Assembly (NCBI RefSeq): GCF_008064665.1
Contig: NZ_VRZA01000008.1
Location: 1 to 64,000, forward strand
Reading direction: 5' to 3'
Source: Parahaliea maris
GTDB lineage: Bacteria; Pseudomonadota; Gammaproteobacteria; Pseudomonadales; Halieaceae
Length of the DNA: 64,000 bases
Shown: positions 23,941-32,333 of the stretch, piece by piece
How positions within the stretch are numbered: the first letter of the stretch is position 1
Layout: every line of letters starts with the position of its first letter
Program-made: the position numbers and the translations under genes
The notes under the pieces: model-generated
Database searches by the model: none
The model's input: the letters and a program-made list of their open reading frames with translations, nothing else
Told to the model about the DNA's origin: nothing

Positions 23941-24378
23941 ATGGACTGGGAAGCCATTGGGGCTATAGCAGAGGTCTTTGGTGCAGTGGCCGTGATCGCA
24001 ACGTTGGCATACCTTGGCGTCCAAGTACGTCAGTCCAATAGGCTGATCGATTCAAGCCTGGCTGAATCGCATGCGAATGCGGCTAACGAAATTGCTCGAC
24101 TTCTCGCATCTGACTCAACTGCGGCGACAATATTCTGGGAAGGCCTTGAAACTGATCGTGAAAATATCGCGATAGAAGATCTCAGACGCTTTGACCCCAT
24201 GATCATGCTCTTCACGATGAGCGCCTATCAAGCGCATAGACAAAATGATAACGATGCTCTCATGCGTGCGGACTGGATACTTCAATTTCTGGGTTTCAAG
24301 CAATGGTGGCGTCAATATCGAAACACCTACAATCAGGAGTTTCAGAATTACATAGATTCCAGGTTGAGACGTCTGTGA
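23941..24378 (+). CDS. Small single-TM protein of unknown function
   Basis: A 145-residue protein with an N-terminal hydrophobic segment (about 4-27; the MDWEAIGAIAEVFGAVAVIATLAYLGVQV region spans it) followed by VRQSNRLIDSS and a soluble helical domain. Proteins with this opening are frequent in marine gammaproteobacteria and have no known function. The start ATG follows a GGGGGGAGAAG stretch that serves as ribosome binding site. GC content is lower than in its neighbours, as in the whole 23.7-24.5 kb stretch, which may point to recent acquisition together with the SOS-controlled gene behind it. Confidence 0.7.
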   Translation: MDWEAIGAIAEVFGAVAVIATLAYLGVQVRQSNRLIDSSLAESHANAANEIARLLASDSTAATIFWEGLETDRENIAIEDLRRFDPMIMLFTMSAYQAHRQNDNDALMRADWILQFLGFKQWWRQYRNTYNQEFQNYIDSRLRRL

Positions 24379-24502
24379 GGTGATAGCGACCGTACACACC
24401 AAACTATTCCGAAAAGTTCGATAACGCCCAGCAATATGCGCAATCGATATAAGAATCCACCCGTAACAATTTGAAACACTCCGCACCATGAACCACAATA
24501 AA

Positions 24503-24522
24503 TACTGTATATTCATACAGTA
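24503..24522 (+). promoter_or_regulatory. LexA (SOS) box
   Basis: CTGTATATTCATACAG matches the CTG-N10-CAG LexA core, and the 20-bp site agrees with the E. coli consensus in 18 positions. It is the centre of a perfect inverted repeat with 10-bp arms and a 4-bp middle at 24501-24524. It ends 16 bp before the DUF222 start codon, where a bound LexA would block transcription. Functional assignment by consensus only. Confidence 0.85.
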
Positions 24523-24538
24523 TTGGTAAGACGTAACC

Positions 24539-25789
24539 ATGAACGCGCCCGCCCGGATTGCAGATTTTGTCATCAATAGCAATGCAGACGATCTGGCCCA
24601 ACAGATCACCCTCCTCGCCGGCCAGATCAACGCTGCTACCCACCGACTTCTGAAGCTCATCGCCGAGTTCGATACTTGCAAGGGCTGGAGCGGCGGCGGC
24701 ACGGTGCGAACCTGCGCTCACTGGCTCAACTGGCAGTGTGGGATAGCACTGGGGGCCGCCAGGGAAAAGGTGCGTGTGGCACACCGACTGGAGGAACTGC
24801 CGTTGATCGATGCCGCCTTTGAAAAAGGCGAAATCAGTTACTCCAAGGTTCGAGCCATGACCCGCGTCGCAACGGCGGAGAATGAGGACTACCTTCTGAT
24901 GATCGCCCGCCATGGCACCGCCAGCCATATGGAAAAGCTGGTGGGCAAGTTCGATCGTGTACAGCGACAACGTACTGACCGGCAACATGACAAGGAACAG
25001 GAAAACGCCCGCAAGCTGGTGTACTACCAGAACGATGATGGCATGTGGGTCATTCACGCGAAACTCCCACCGGAAGCCGGCGAGCAGGTTATCAAGGCTC
25101 TTGAGGCAGTGGTCGCGCCCATTCAGGAGGAACGTCAAAGGGAACTGCAGGAAAGCTGCAGCACCGACGCACATGGAGACGTCTCCGCGGAGACTTTTTC
25201 CGCAACCGTCGAGCATGAGAAACGGGAATCAGGCAACCACTTTCAGGAGTTACTGGAACACACCCGCGCTGATGCGTTGGTGAAGATTACCGAGCACTTT
25301 CTCGCCACCAGCGCAGGAGGCACTTCCCTTCAGGCCCTGAAAGGCGCCGAACGCTGCCAAATCATGCTGCACGTGGATATCGATACTCTGCAAAGGAACG
25401 GCTCGACGCATGCACCTAACCCCCACTGCCGTGAATTCGAGCATCAACAGTGGCTCAGCCCGGACACCGCCCGCCGCCTATCCTGTGACGCCAGCCTGGT
25501 GACCCTGTGTCGCTACCACCACCGCCTGCTGCACCAGGGCAGCTTCAGCATTGAGGCGGTGAGGGATGAAGGACACGACTCACCCGCCCTGCGCTTCATC
25601 TCGGCAGCAGGCGCCACCATCGAAACCAGCTTCTTCCCACAGTTTCCGGGCGTCTCCGCGGAGACGTCACCGCTGGCGCTGCAACGGCTGGCTCCCGATG
25701 TCGACGCGACCACGAGTTGTCCCTATTGGACTGGAGAGCACATGGACTACGGCATGGCGGTCGACGGATTGCTAAGGCGCACGCAGTAA
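24539..25789 (+). CDS. DUF222 (13E12-type) protein, HNH core deleted
   Basis: A 416-residue protein. Residues about 15-280 form a DUF222 domain (HRLLKLIAEFD, WLNWQCGIALGAAREKVRVA, GEISYSKVRAMTRV). DUF222 proteins normally end in an HNH nuclease with a Cys pair and an HH motif. Here the sequence passes from RRLSCDASLV (to V321) directly to TLCRYHHRLLHQG (from T322), so the stretch of roughly 60-70 residues holding the Cys residues and the catalytic His is missing, although the reading frame stays open. The protein is therefore probably not a nuclease. VSAET occurs twice (about residues 215 and 372), each encoded by the palindrome GTCTCCGCGGAGAC. A LexA box overlaps the promoter. 13E12 proteins are also SOS-linked in mycobacteria. 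The family's role is unknown. Confidence 0.85.
   Translation: MNAPARIADFVINSNADDLAQQITLLAGQINAATHRLLKLIAEFDTCKGWSGGGTVRTCAHWLNWQCGIALGAAREKVRVAHRLEELPLIDAAFEKGEISYSKVRAMTRVATAENEDYLLMIARHGTASHMEKLVGKFDRVQRQRTDRQHDKEQENARKLVYYQNDDGMWVIHAKLPPEAGEQVIKALEAVVAPIQEERQRELQESCSTDAHGDVSAETFSATVEHEKRESGNHFQELLEHTRADALVKITEHFLATSAGGTSLQALKGAERCQIMLHVDIDTLQRNGSTHAPNPHCREFEHQQWLSPDTARRLSCDASLVTLCRYHHRLLHQGSFSIEAVRDEGHDSPALRFISAAGATIETSFFPQFPGVSAETSPLALQRLAPDVDATTSCPYWTGEHMDYGMAVDGLLRRTQ
25181..25194. repeat. 14-bp palindrome, copy 1
   Basis: GTCTCCGCGGAGAC, a perfect palindrome inside the DUF222 gene, encoding VSAET in frame. The second copy is at 25652-25665. Confidence 0.8.
25652..25665. repeat. 14-bp palindrome, copy 2
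   Basis: Second copy of GTCTCCGCGGAGAC, extended to a 16-bp perfect palindrome (25651-25666), again in frame and again encoding VSAET. Confidence 0.8.
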
Positions 25790-25791
25790 AG

Positions 25792-26397
25792 TTAACAATC
25801 CGCCCGGGTATTCGTCTTGTGCCGCTTGCGGCAACGTTTCTGCGGCTCATCCTCTACCGGCTCCGGCTCCATCTCTTCGTCCGCAGTCGCCGCTTCGACA
25901 GGTGCCGGCGTGACGGGGGCAGCTGCTGGCGGCTCGCCCTGGATTTCCCGCGCCACCCGTTCCGCCATGGCGTTGGGGACCGGCATACTCAGGTTGTACT
26001 GGGCAATTTTCCAGCCGTCCGTGGTGCGCAGCAGCAGTCCGGAACTGCGGCACAGCCCGAGCTTCTGGTTATCGAGCAATTCGTCGAACCAGGCTACGTC
26101 GCCCGAGGGGGCGATATCGATGCGGCGCTCCCGGGGAATGTAGGTCCAGCCACGGCCCTGCTCGAAATACGGGCGGGCAAAGTCGAAAAAGGTGTCCCCC
26201 TGCCAGCGCTCGGTGGCATCGGTACCGAGGAACACAATGTCGTCGGTCATCTGCTCGCGATAGCTGACAAAATCTGACTCTGCTGCGGCGTTGTGAAAGC
26301 GGTCCAAGACTGCATCCACTTCATCCTGCGGCGTGGCGCCAACAAATCCACTCAAAGTCACCAGCGTTACAAGAGCGAGCCATTTCTGCACAATCAT
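25792..26397 (-). CDS. Exported NTF2-like (DUF4440/SnoaL type) protein
   Basis: A 201-residue protein. A signal peptide (1-21, ending GFVGA-TPQ) is followed by an NTF2-type domain at about 24-140: VDAVLDRFHNAAAESDF, MTDDIVFLGTDATERW, and WKIAQYNLSMPVPN at its end. The tail is rich in Pro, Glu and Ala and ends in a short basic stretch with two cysteines. Such proteins are usually annotated as SnoaL-like with unknown function; a periplasmic ligand-binding or isomerase role is possible. GAGGAC precedes the ATG. Its stop is 2 bp from the end of the DUF222 gene (convergent). Confidence 0.75.
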   Translation of the reverse strand: MIVQKWLALVTLVTLSGFVGATPQDEVDAVLDRFHNAAAESDFVSYREQMTDDIVFLGTDATERWQGDTFFDFARPYFEQGRGWTYIPRERRIDIAPSGDVAWFDELLDNQKLGLCRSSGLLLRTTDGWKIAQYNLSMPVPNAMAERVAREIQGEPPAAAPVTPAPVEAATADEEMEPEPVEDEPQKRCRKRHKTNTRADC

Positions 26398-26511
26398 GTC
26401 CTCGGGAACGAAAGCGCACAGGGTAGCCCCTTGGCAAAAGGCAGTGCAAGACTGAGGTCTCTGTTAAGCTGCGAATAGCACGAGTAGCGGCAGGCATCGG
26501 GAGCACGGCAT

Positions 26512-28056
26512 TTGCAGGTAGAGCAGGACCAGGGGCCATTAGCACAGGCAGGCGCAAGCGCGGAGCGGCCCCTGGCAGTGTTGATTGTAGGGGCCGGCTT
26601 CGCCGGTATCGGCGCCGGCATACGACTGCGCCAGAGCGGTGAAGAGAATTTCCTGATCTGCGACAAGGCAGCCGGCATTGGGGGCACCTGGTGGCACAAC
26701 CGTTACCCGGGCGCGGCCTGCGATATTGCTTCCCACCTGTACTGCTATTCCTTCGAGCCCAACCCGAACTGGTCACGCAAGTTCTCTCCACAGCCGGAGA
26801 TACAGGCCTATATCGAGCACTGCGCCAACAAATACGGATTGCGCGATCGCATCCGTCTGAACACCCCGGTTCGGTCACTCGCCTGGAGGGAGGACACGGG
26901 ACTGTGGCAGGCACAGCTCGGTGACAACAGATCGATTTACGCGCGCCACGTGATCTTCGCCAGCGGCGGCCTCCACCAACCGGTGTTTCCGGATATACCC
27001 GGTCTCGATGATTTCGCCGGCCCCGCCATGCATTCCGCCGAGTGGGACGAGGGGGTCGATTTTCGCGATAAACGGGTGGCGGTGATCGGCAGTGCCGCCA
27101 GCGCCATCCAGTTGGTCCCCGAGTTGGCCGAGGTGGCCGCGAGCCTGGACATCTACCAGCGCACACCCAACTATGTCGCACCGCGACAGGACCGCGCCTT
27201 CACCGAAACCGAGAAACGGCGCTTTGCCCGCTGGCCCTGGCTCGGCCGCCTGTACCGCCAGTACCTGTTCCTGCGCGGGGAATATCTGCTGTTCCCGGTA
27301 GTAAAAACCCGCCATCGCTCCCGCTGGCGGGACCGCTTGCAGGCCATGATCAAAGGCCACATCCAGGCAAGCGTGGTCGATCCGGCACTGGTCGAAAAAC
27401 TCACCCCGGATTACAGCCTGGGCTGTAAACGCATCCTGATCGCCGACAACTACTACGAGGCTCTCAATCGCCCCGACGTCCACGTGATCACCGACGCCAT
27501 CCAGCGTATCACCAGGCAGGGCGTGGTCACGGCGGACGGCGCCGAGCACCCTGCAGATATTCTGGTCTACGCGACAGGGTTCGACCTCGAGGGCTATATG
27601 CGGGCGACACCGGTCACCGGCCGCAACGGCGTAAGCCTGCAGTCCCTGTGGGCAGAGATACCCCGGGCATACCAGGGCGGCTTTGTGCCGGGCTTCCCCA
27701 ACTTCTACTTCACGACCGGCCCCAACACCGGCGTCGGCACCACTTCGGTGGTGTATATGATCGAAGCCCAGTTGGAGCTGATTCTCCAGGCCATTGCCAG
27801 TGCCGGGGAAAACCGGGCCATCGAAGTCACCGAAGCGGCCTGGGAGGAATACAACCGGATGTTACGCAGCGCGCTGCAGGAGACCGTGTGGGCGGGGGAT
27901 TGCCAGTCCTGGTACAAGCGGCCGGACGGCGAGATTTCCTCCCTGTATCCCTTCAATGCGCGCCGCTATCGCCGCGAGCACCGCTATCTGGAACGCGAGC
28001 ACTTCCACTGGTTCGATCGGCCCGACGCCGCGGGGGCTGCTTCGACTCAGGCCTGA
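26512..28056 (+). CDS. Flavin-dependent Baeyer-Villiger-type monooxygenase
   Basis: A 514-residue class B flavoprotein monooxygenase. The FAD motif GAGFAG is at 27-32 and the Baeyer-Villiger fingerprint FxGxxxHxxxWD is at 168-179 (FAGPAMHSAEWD). The NADPH motif reads GSAASA at 193-198, a variant of GxGxxG that occurs in some members of the group. TTGPNTGVGTTSVVYMIEAQ is typical of the C-terminal half. It converts a ketone into an ester or lactone using NADPH and O2. The TTG start at 26512 is the earliest in-frame choice that covers the Rossmann fold; it has a weak GGGAG upstream. Convergent with an SDR, overlapping by 10 bp. Fits the ketone/steroid theme of the region. Confidence 0.86.
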   Translation: MQVEQDQGPLAQAGASAERPLAVLIVGAGFAGIGAGIRLRQSGEENFLICDKAAGIGGTWWHNRYPGAACDIASHLYCYSFEPNPNWSRKFSPQPEIQAYIEHCANKYGLRDRIRLNTPVRSLAWREDTGLWQAQLGDNRSIYARHVIFASGGLHQPVFPDIPGLDDFAGPAMHSAEWDEGVDFRDKRVAVIGSAASAIQLVPELAEVAASLDIYQRTPNYVAPRQDRAFTETEKRRFARWPWLGRLYRQYLFLRGEYLLFPVVKTRHRSRWRDRLQAMIKGHIQASVVDPALVEKLTPDYSLGCKRILIADNYYEALNRPDVHVITDAIQRITRQGVVTADGAEHPADILVYATGFDLEGYMRATPVTGRNGVSLQSLWAEIPRAYQGGFVPGFPNFYFTTGPNTGVGTTSVVYMIEAQLELILQAIASAGENRAIEVTEAAWEEYNRMLRSALQETVWAGDCQSWYKRPDGEISSLYPFNARRYRREHRYLEREHFHWFDRPDAAGAASTQA

Positions 28057-28817
28057 AGCAATGCGCCACCGTCCAGGGCCAGTACCTGGCCCGTCATCCA
28101 CTCGGAAGCACGGGAAGACAGGAAGATCGCCGTGCCTGCGGCATCTTCCATATTGCCGACCCGGTGGATCGGGAAATGGGCGCCCAGGTCCTCCCCACTC
28201 TCCAGCATGTAGGCGGTCATCTGGCTGGGAAACAGGCCGGGGGCAATGGCGTTGACGTTGATACCGGATTCCGCCAGCTCCAGGGCGAGGTGTCGGGTGA
28301 GGTGGTGAATCGCGGCCTTGCTGGCGCTGTAGGCAAAGTTCTGCATTTCCCGGTCAATCGCCAGACCATTGACCGAGCCGATGTTGATCACCCGGGAGCG
28401 GCGGCCAGTGCCCGCGGCGGCCCGTAGCAGCGGCAACAGGCGCTGGGTGAGGAAGAACGGCGCCTTGACGTTGAGGTTCATGGTTTTGTCCCAACCGGCC
28501 TCGGGGAAGCTCTCTACCGGGGCGCCCCAGGTGGCGCCGGCATTGTTTACCAGAATATCGAGACCACTCTCACGTTCGGCCAGGTCTGCGGCGAAGGCCT
28601 CCACCCCCGCCAGCGTCGACAGATCAGAGACGATCGCCACACACTCGCCGAATGCGCTGAGACGCTCACGGGTCTCTTGCAACTCTTCCGCCTTGCGGGC
28701 GGTGATATAGACCCTGGCACCGCTTTCGAGAAAGCCCTGGGCAATCATTGCGCCAATACCGCGGGATCCGCCCGTGACAACGACGACACGGCCCTGGACA
28801 TCGAAAAGCTCTTGCAT
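28047..28817 (-). CDS. SDR-family oxidoreductase (RhlG/FabG-like)
   Basis: A 256-residue SDR with TGGSRGIG (15-22), NNAG (91-94), S148, Y163 and K167. ITARKAEEL after beta-strand 2 indicates NADPH use. The C-terminal part (GLFPSQMT, DGGALLQA) resembles RhlG-like beta-ketoacyl reductases and their hydroxysteroid-dehydrogenase-like relatives. It is the last gene of the minus-strand acyl-CoA cluster, 21 bp behind the DUF3604 gene, and its stop overlaps the monooxygenase end. A reduction or oxidation of a hydroxyacyl intermediate is plausible. Confidence 0.83.
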   Translation of the reverse strand: MQELFDVQGRVVVVTGGSRGIGAMIAQGFLESGARVYITARKAEELQETRERLSAFGECVAIVSDLSTLAGVEAFAADLAERESGLDILVNNAGATWGAPVESFPEAGWDKTMNLNVKAPFFLTQRLLPLLRAAAGTGRRSRVINIGSVNGLAIDREMQNFAYSASKAAIHHLTRHLALELAESGINVNAIAPGLFPSQMTAYMLESGEDLGAHFPIHRVGNMEDAAGTAIFLSSRASEWMTGQVLALDGGALLQA

Positions 28818-28838
28818 ACTACCCCCTGTTCATTGAAT

Positions 28839-30716
28839 TCAGTACGCCGGCCGGTACCAGATGGGAGAACTGTAAGCGCGCTCCTGGATGGTATCCGGGT
28901 AGTCAGCGGCACTGTCCATACCCATCGCCAAGGCATCCAGGTAGGAATGCCTGGCAGTGGGTACCTGCAGTACCCGCACGTAGTAAAAGGCCGACTGGCC
29001 GGGATCGAAATCGGGGTCCTCCCAGTGCGCCAGTAATTGCGGTGCCCCGGGGGCATCCGGCGGTAGTTTGCCGGTGCGCCGGTTCACCCTGTCAGCAACC
29101 GGCGGCAGGCTGCCATCGGCGCCGGGCTCTCGCTCTGTCGACCAGGCCACATCGTAGATCCGCTCCCGGGATTCGCCGGCGCCATCTATCCAACCCTTGA
29201 TAATCTGGATTCGGTCCAGAGGGGCGCCGTCGGGATCCTGCAGGGCCTGCACCAGGAACTGCGGAACAGCGTTATCTGCGACGACTGCCGGCAGCTCACC
29301 GCCCATCGGCACACCGGCCCGGGTGGCCTGCTGGTAGATGTCCGGGGCAGCCAGCAGTTCCGGCGTCAGGGTCCAGCCGGCAAAAAACCGCAGGCCAATG
29401 CGCGGGCCACTGGTGGCGTACACTTCGCGGCGCTTCATGGCCGTCAGAATCGCCCCGCGTGTGTTGTCTTCCGCCCAGATCGCCGCCCGCCCCGAAGCCG
29501 ACATGGCCCAGCCATTGGTGCCCTCTTCCTCGTCACTCCAGCCGAGCTGCTTGTTGACGGGAATGGAGTCGGTGGCCATCTTGCCGTGGAAGTTGTCCTC
29601 TTCTGCCGAAGACAGCGCGGTATGGGCATCGGTGGACCCTATAAAACCCAACTGGTATGGGTTGGCACCCAGTTCGGCTTCCATCTGCATCCCCCGCAGC
29701 AGCGCGGGGCGCAGGTAGTCGCCCACCGCGGCCTTGTAGGGCGTATGCCAGCGCTGGATATAGTGGGGATACGGCTCGAAGTCGGCGAAGGGATCTTCCG
29801 GCGACAGGTCGGGATGGGTCTCCGAGTCGCCCTTGATCTGGGTAATCTCGGCAATGGGCTCCCAGCGGCGGCGGGTAGCCACGTATTCCTCGCTAAAGGG
29901 TTCGCCGCGCAGGGTGCGGGTGTCGAACATGAAGCCCTTGGAGATATTGGAGTTGTGGGGGATTGCCAGGAAGTCCACCCCACTGGCGTTAGCGGTTTCT
30001 TCCAGCCAGGCCCAGAGGTCTTCCGGGTAGGGGCTGTCATCCAGGCCAATGGGCTGAAAGGTAGCGGCCTGTTCGGCATTGGCATCGGATACCACCACCC
30101 GGTGCAGATTGGAGCCACCGGGAATGGAACTCCACTCCCAGCCGATCAGTGCGGTAAACGTGCCCGGTTCGTTGTAGCGATCGGCCGTTTCCGTGATGAC
30201 CCGCCAGGCGCCCGCTTCCACTTCGGGCATGGGCGGCAGGGTACTCACATTGTCGCCCAGTTGCCCTGCCCTGGCCGCGTCCTGGGCATCACCAGGTTCC
30301 GGCAGCACATCCACAAACAGTTGGCGCCCCTCCCCGCGGCCGATATAGCGCTGCAGGACCCAGGCGGCAAACCGGGCCTTGGCGGCATCCATCCATCCGA
30401 GCTCGCTGGTATCAATCCCGTCGTAGTAAATGTGACGTGTCACACCCAGGAATTCGGCGTGGTCGGAAACCACGAGAAAGTCGAGCGGCGTTGCCATCTG
30501 CACCCGGGCTTTGTGATAGGGGTGCGTGACCGGTTCACCGCGAGCGTAGCGGTAGGCGATATCCGGGTCGGCCACCAGGTTGTTATTGGAAAACGCGTCG
30601 GATGAATAGGTGGTGTGCAGGTGTGTATCGCCCCAGAGCAAGCGGGGTTCGGATTGCGCCGCCACGGGCAATGACAGGCTCGCTACAGCGACCAGCGCGG
30701 GAAGGGTTCGGGTCAT
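28839..30716 (-). CDS. Exported DUF3604 protein
   Basis: A 625-residue protein with a signal peptide (1-22, ending VAAQS) and the DUF3604 opening LLWGDTHLHTTYSSDAF. The HxH and following Asp, together with FLVVSDHAEFLG and IPHNSN, look like a PHP-type metal site, so a phosphoesterase-like hydrolase is suspected. The function of the family is not established to my knowledge. A second member of 683 residues lies at 56430-58481. Gene context here is methyl-branched acyl-CoA catabolism; the protein is periplasmic, so it may process an imported substrate. It lies between the carboxyltransferase gene and the SDR. Confidence 0.8.
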   Translation of the reverse strand: MTRTLPALVAVASLSLPVAAQSEPRLLWGDTHLHTTYSSDAFSNNNLVADPDIAYRYARGEPVTHPYHKARVQMATPLDFLVVSDHAEFLGVTRHIYYDGIDTSELGWMDAAKARFAAWVLQRYIGRGEGRQLFVDVLPEPGDAQDAARAGQLGDNVSTLPPMPEVEAGAWRVITETADRYNEPGTFTALIGWEWSSIPGGSNLHRVVVSDANAEQAATFQPIGLDDSPYPEDLWAWLEETANASGVDFLAIPHNSNISKGFMFDTRTLRGEPFSEEYVATRRRWEPIAEITQIKGDSETHPDLSPEDPFADFEPYPHYIQRWHTPYKAAVGDYLRPALLRGMQMEAELGANPYQLGFIGSTDAHTALSSAEEDNFHGKMATDSIPVNKQLGWSDEEEGTNGWAMSASGRAAIWAEDNTRGAILTAMKRREVYATSGPRIGLRFFAGWTLTPELLAAPDIYQQATRAGVPMGGELPAVVADNAVPQFLVQALQDPDGAPLDRIQIIKGWIDGAGESRERIYDVAWSTEREPGADGSLPPVADRVNRRTGKLPPDAPGAPQLLAHWEDPDFDPGQSAFYYVRVLQVPTARHSYLDALAMGMDSAADYPDTIQERAYSSPIWYRPAY

Positions 30717-30773
30717 GTTTGACTCCTATCTCTTATTGTTGTGTCGCCAGTATACCGCTGGCGCGGTTGGGGA

Positions 30774-32303
30774 TCAGTGCCCGGCGCTGCGCAGGGCGGC
30801 CAACACCACCTCCCGGGTATCCGCAGGATCGATCACGGCATCGATCTCCAGGTAGGAGGCCGCTTCTGTCGCCTTGCCCAGTTCGTACAATTCCGTTACC
30901 AGGCGGTTAAACAGGGTATCCCGCTCTGCCGGGTCCTCCACCGCCTCAAGTTCCTTGCGATAACCGAGGCGCACGGCACCCTCCAGGCCCATCCCGCCGA
31001 ATTCCCCCGTCGGCCAGGAAGCTGCGTACACCGGCGCGGCAAAACTGCCTGCGGTCATGGCCATGGCGCCCAGGCCGTAACCCTTGCGCAGGAAAATGGC
31101 CACCAGCGGCACGGTGAGCGCGGCACCAGTGACGAACAGGGATGACATGCGCCGCACCGCGGCGGCCTTCTCGCTGGCGGGCCCCACCATGAAGCCGGGG
31201 GTATCGGTGAGCGACAACACCGGCAGCTTGAACGCATTACAGATCTGCAGGAAACGGGCTGCCTTGTCCGATGCCTCGGCATCTACGGCACCACCCAACT
31301 GTTGGCAGTCGTTGGCAATCAGGGCCACGGGCTTGCCGGCCAGGCGGATAAAGCCGGTAATGATGCTGCGACCGTAGACCCGCCGCAGTTCCAGGAAACT
31401 ACCGGTGTCTGCCAGGGTCTCGATCACCCGCCGCACCGGGTAGGCCCAGCGGCGATCCTCGGGAATGATGTCGCGCAACACGGCCTGGTCGGCGCACTCC
31501 CACTCGGCCACTGGCCCCTGGAAGTAGGAAAGCAGTTGCCGGGCCAACCGGGTAGCGTCGGCTTCATCCTCCGCCAGAATGTCGATCACGCCGTTGCGAT
31601 GCTGCTCCTCGGCGGGGCCGATTTCCCGGGGGTCGAAAACGCCCATGCCCCCGCCCTCGATCATGGCTGGTCCGGCCATGCCAATCCACGACTGGCGCGT
31701 AGCAATGGTGAAATCGGCGCAGCCGAACAGGGCTGCATTGCCGGCAAAGCAATAGCCGTTGTTGACCGCGATACGCGGCACCTTGCCTGAAAGGTGCGCC
31801 CAGGCGCGGAAGGACTTGAGGTTGAGGCCGGCAATCTGGATGGTGACATCGGTATCACCCGGGCGTCCGCCACCGCCCTCCGTATACATTACGACCGGAA
31901 GGTTCTGGGCCTCGGCGACTTCGCAGATACGGTCGAGTTTCTGGTGATGAAAGAATCCCTGGGTGCCGGCAAGTACCGCGTAATCGTTCACGATCACCGC
32001 CGCCCGGGAGCGAGCGGGCTCAGTGAATTGCGCGTTGATAGTGGCGGTGCCGGTGATGATACCGTCACCTGCGGTGGCGCTTTGCAGCTCGAGGTAGTCG
32101 CGGCGGCTGCGCTGGGCAGCCACGGCGAGTTGCCCGTATTCCAGGAAGCTCCCCTCATCCACCAGGTCGGCGAGATTTTCCCGGGCCGTGCGGTTGCCAC
32201 GCTGGTGGCGCCGCTCGCGGGCCTCGGCCCGCTCGTCGTCGAGGGTTCTGGCGATGCGTTCCTGCAGCGCCACGAGTTCCGGTCGAATGGGCTGGTCCGT
32301 CAC
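30774..32303 (-). CDS. Acyl-CoA carboxylase carboxyltransferase subunit
   Basis: A 509-residue carboxyltransferase of the PccB/MccB type. Both crotonase-like halves are recognisable: the N-terminal half with VMYTEGGGGRPGD and GYCFAGNAALFGCADF, the C-terminal half with LSLTDTPGFMVGP, KGYGLGAMAM and AASWPTGEFGGMGLEGAV. Such subunits move CO2 from carboxybiotin to propionyl-, methylcrotonyl- or geranyl-CoA. No biotin carboxylase or biotin carrier gene is in the cluster, which is unusual. The start is GTG (32301-32303). It follows the crotonase gene after 30 bp. Alternatives are a decarboxylase-like or orphan carboxyltransferase. Confidence 0.85.
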   Translation of the reverse strand: MTDQPIRPELVALQERIARTLDDERAEARERRHQRGNRTARENLADLVDEGSFLEYGQLAVAAQRSRRDYLELQSATAGDGIITGTATINAQFTEPARSRAAVIVNDYAVLAGTQGFFHHQKLDRICEVAEAQNLPVVMYTEGGGGRPGDTDVTIQIAGLNLKSFRAWAHLSGKVPRIAVNNGYCFAGNAALFGCADFTIATRQSWIGMAGPAMIEGGGMGVFDPREIGPAEEQHRNGVIDILAEDEADATRLARQLLSYFQGPVAEWECADQAVLRDIIPEDRRWAYPVRRVIETLADTGSFLELRRVYGRSIITGFIRLAGKPVALIANDCQQLGGAVDAEASDKAARFLQICNAFKLPVLSLTDTPGFMVGPASEKAAAVRRMSSLFVTGAALTVPLVAIFLRKGYGLGAMAMTAGSFAAPVYAASWPTGEFGGMGLEGAVRLGYRKELEAVEDPAERDTLFNRLVTELYELGKATEAASYLEIDAVIDPADTREVVLAALRSAGH

Positions 32304-32333
32304 GTAACAGGTTTTCCGCAGCAGTTCCGCAGT

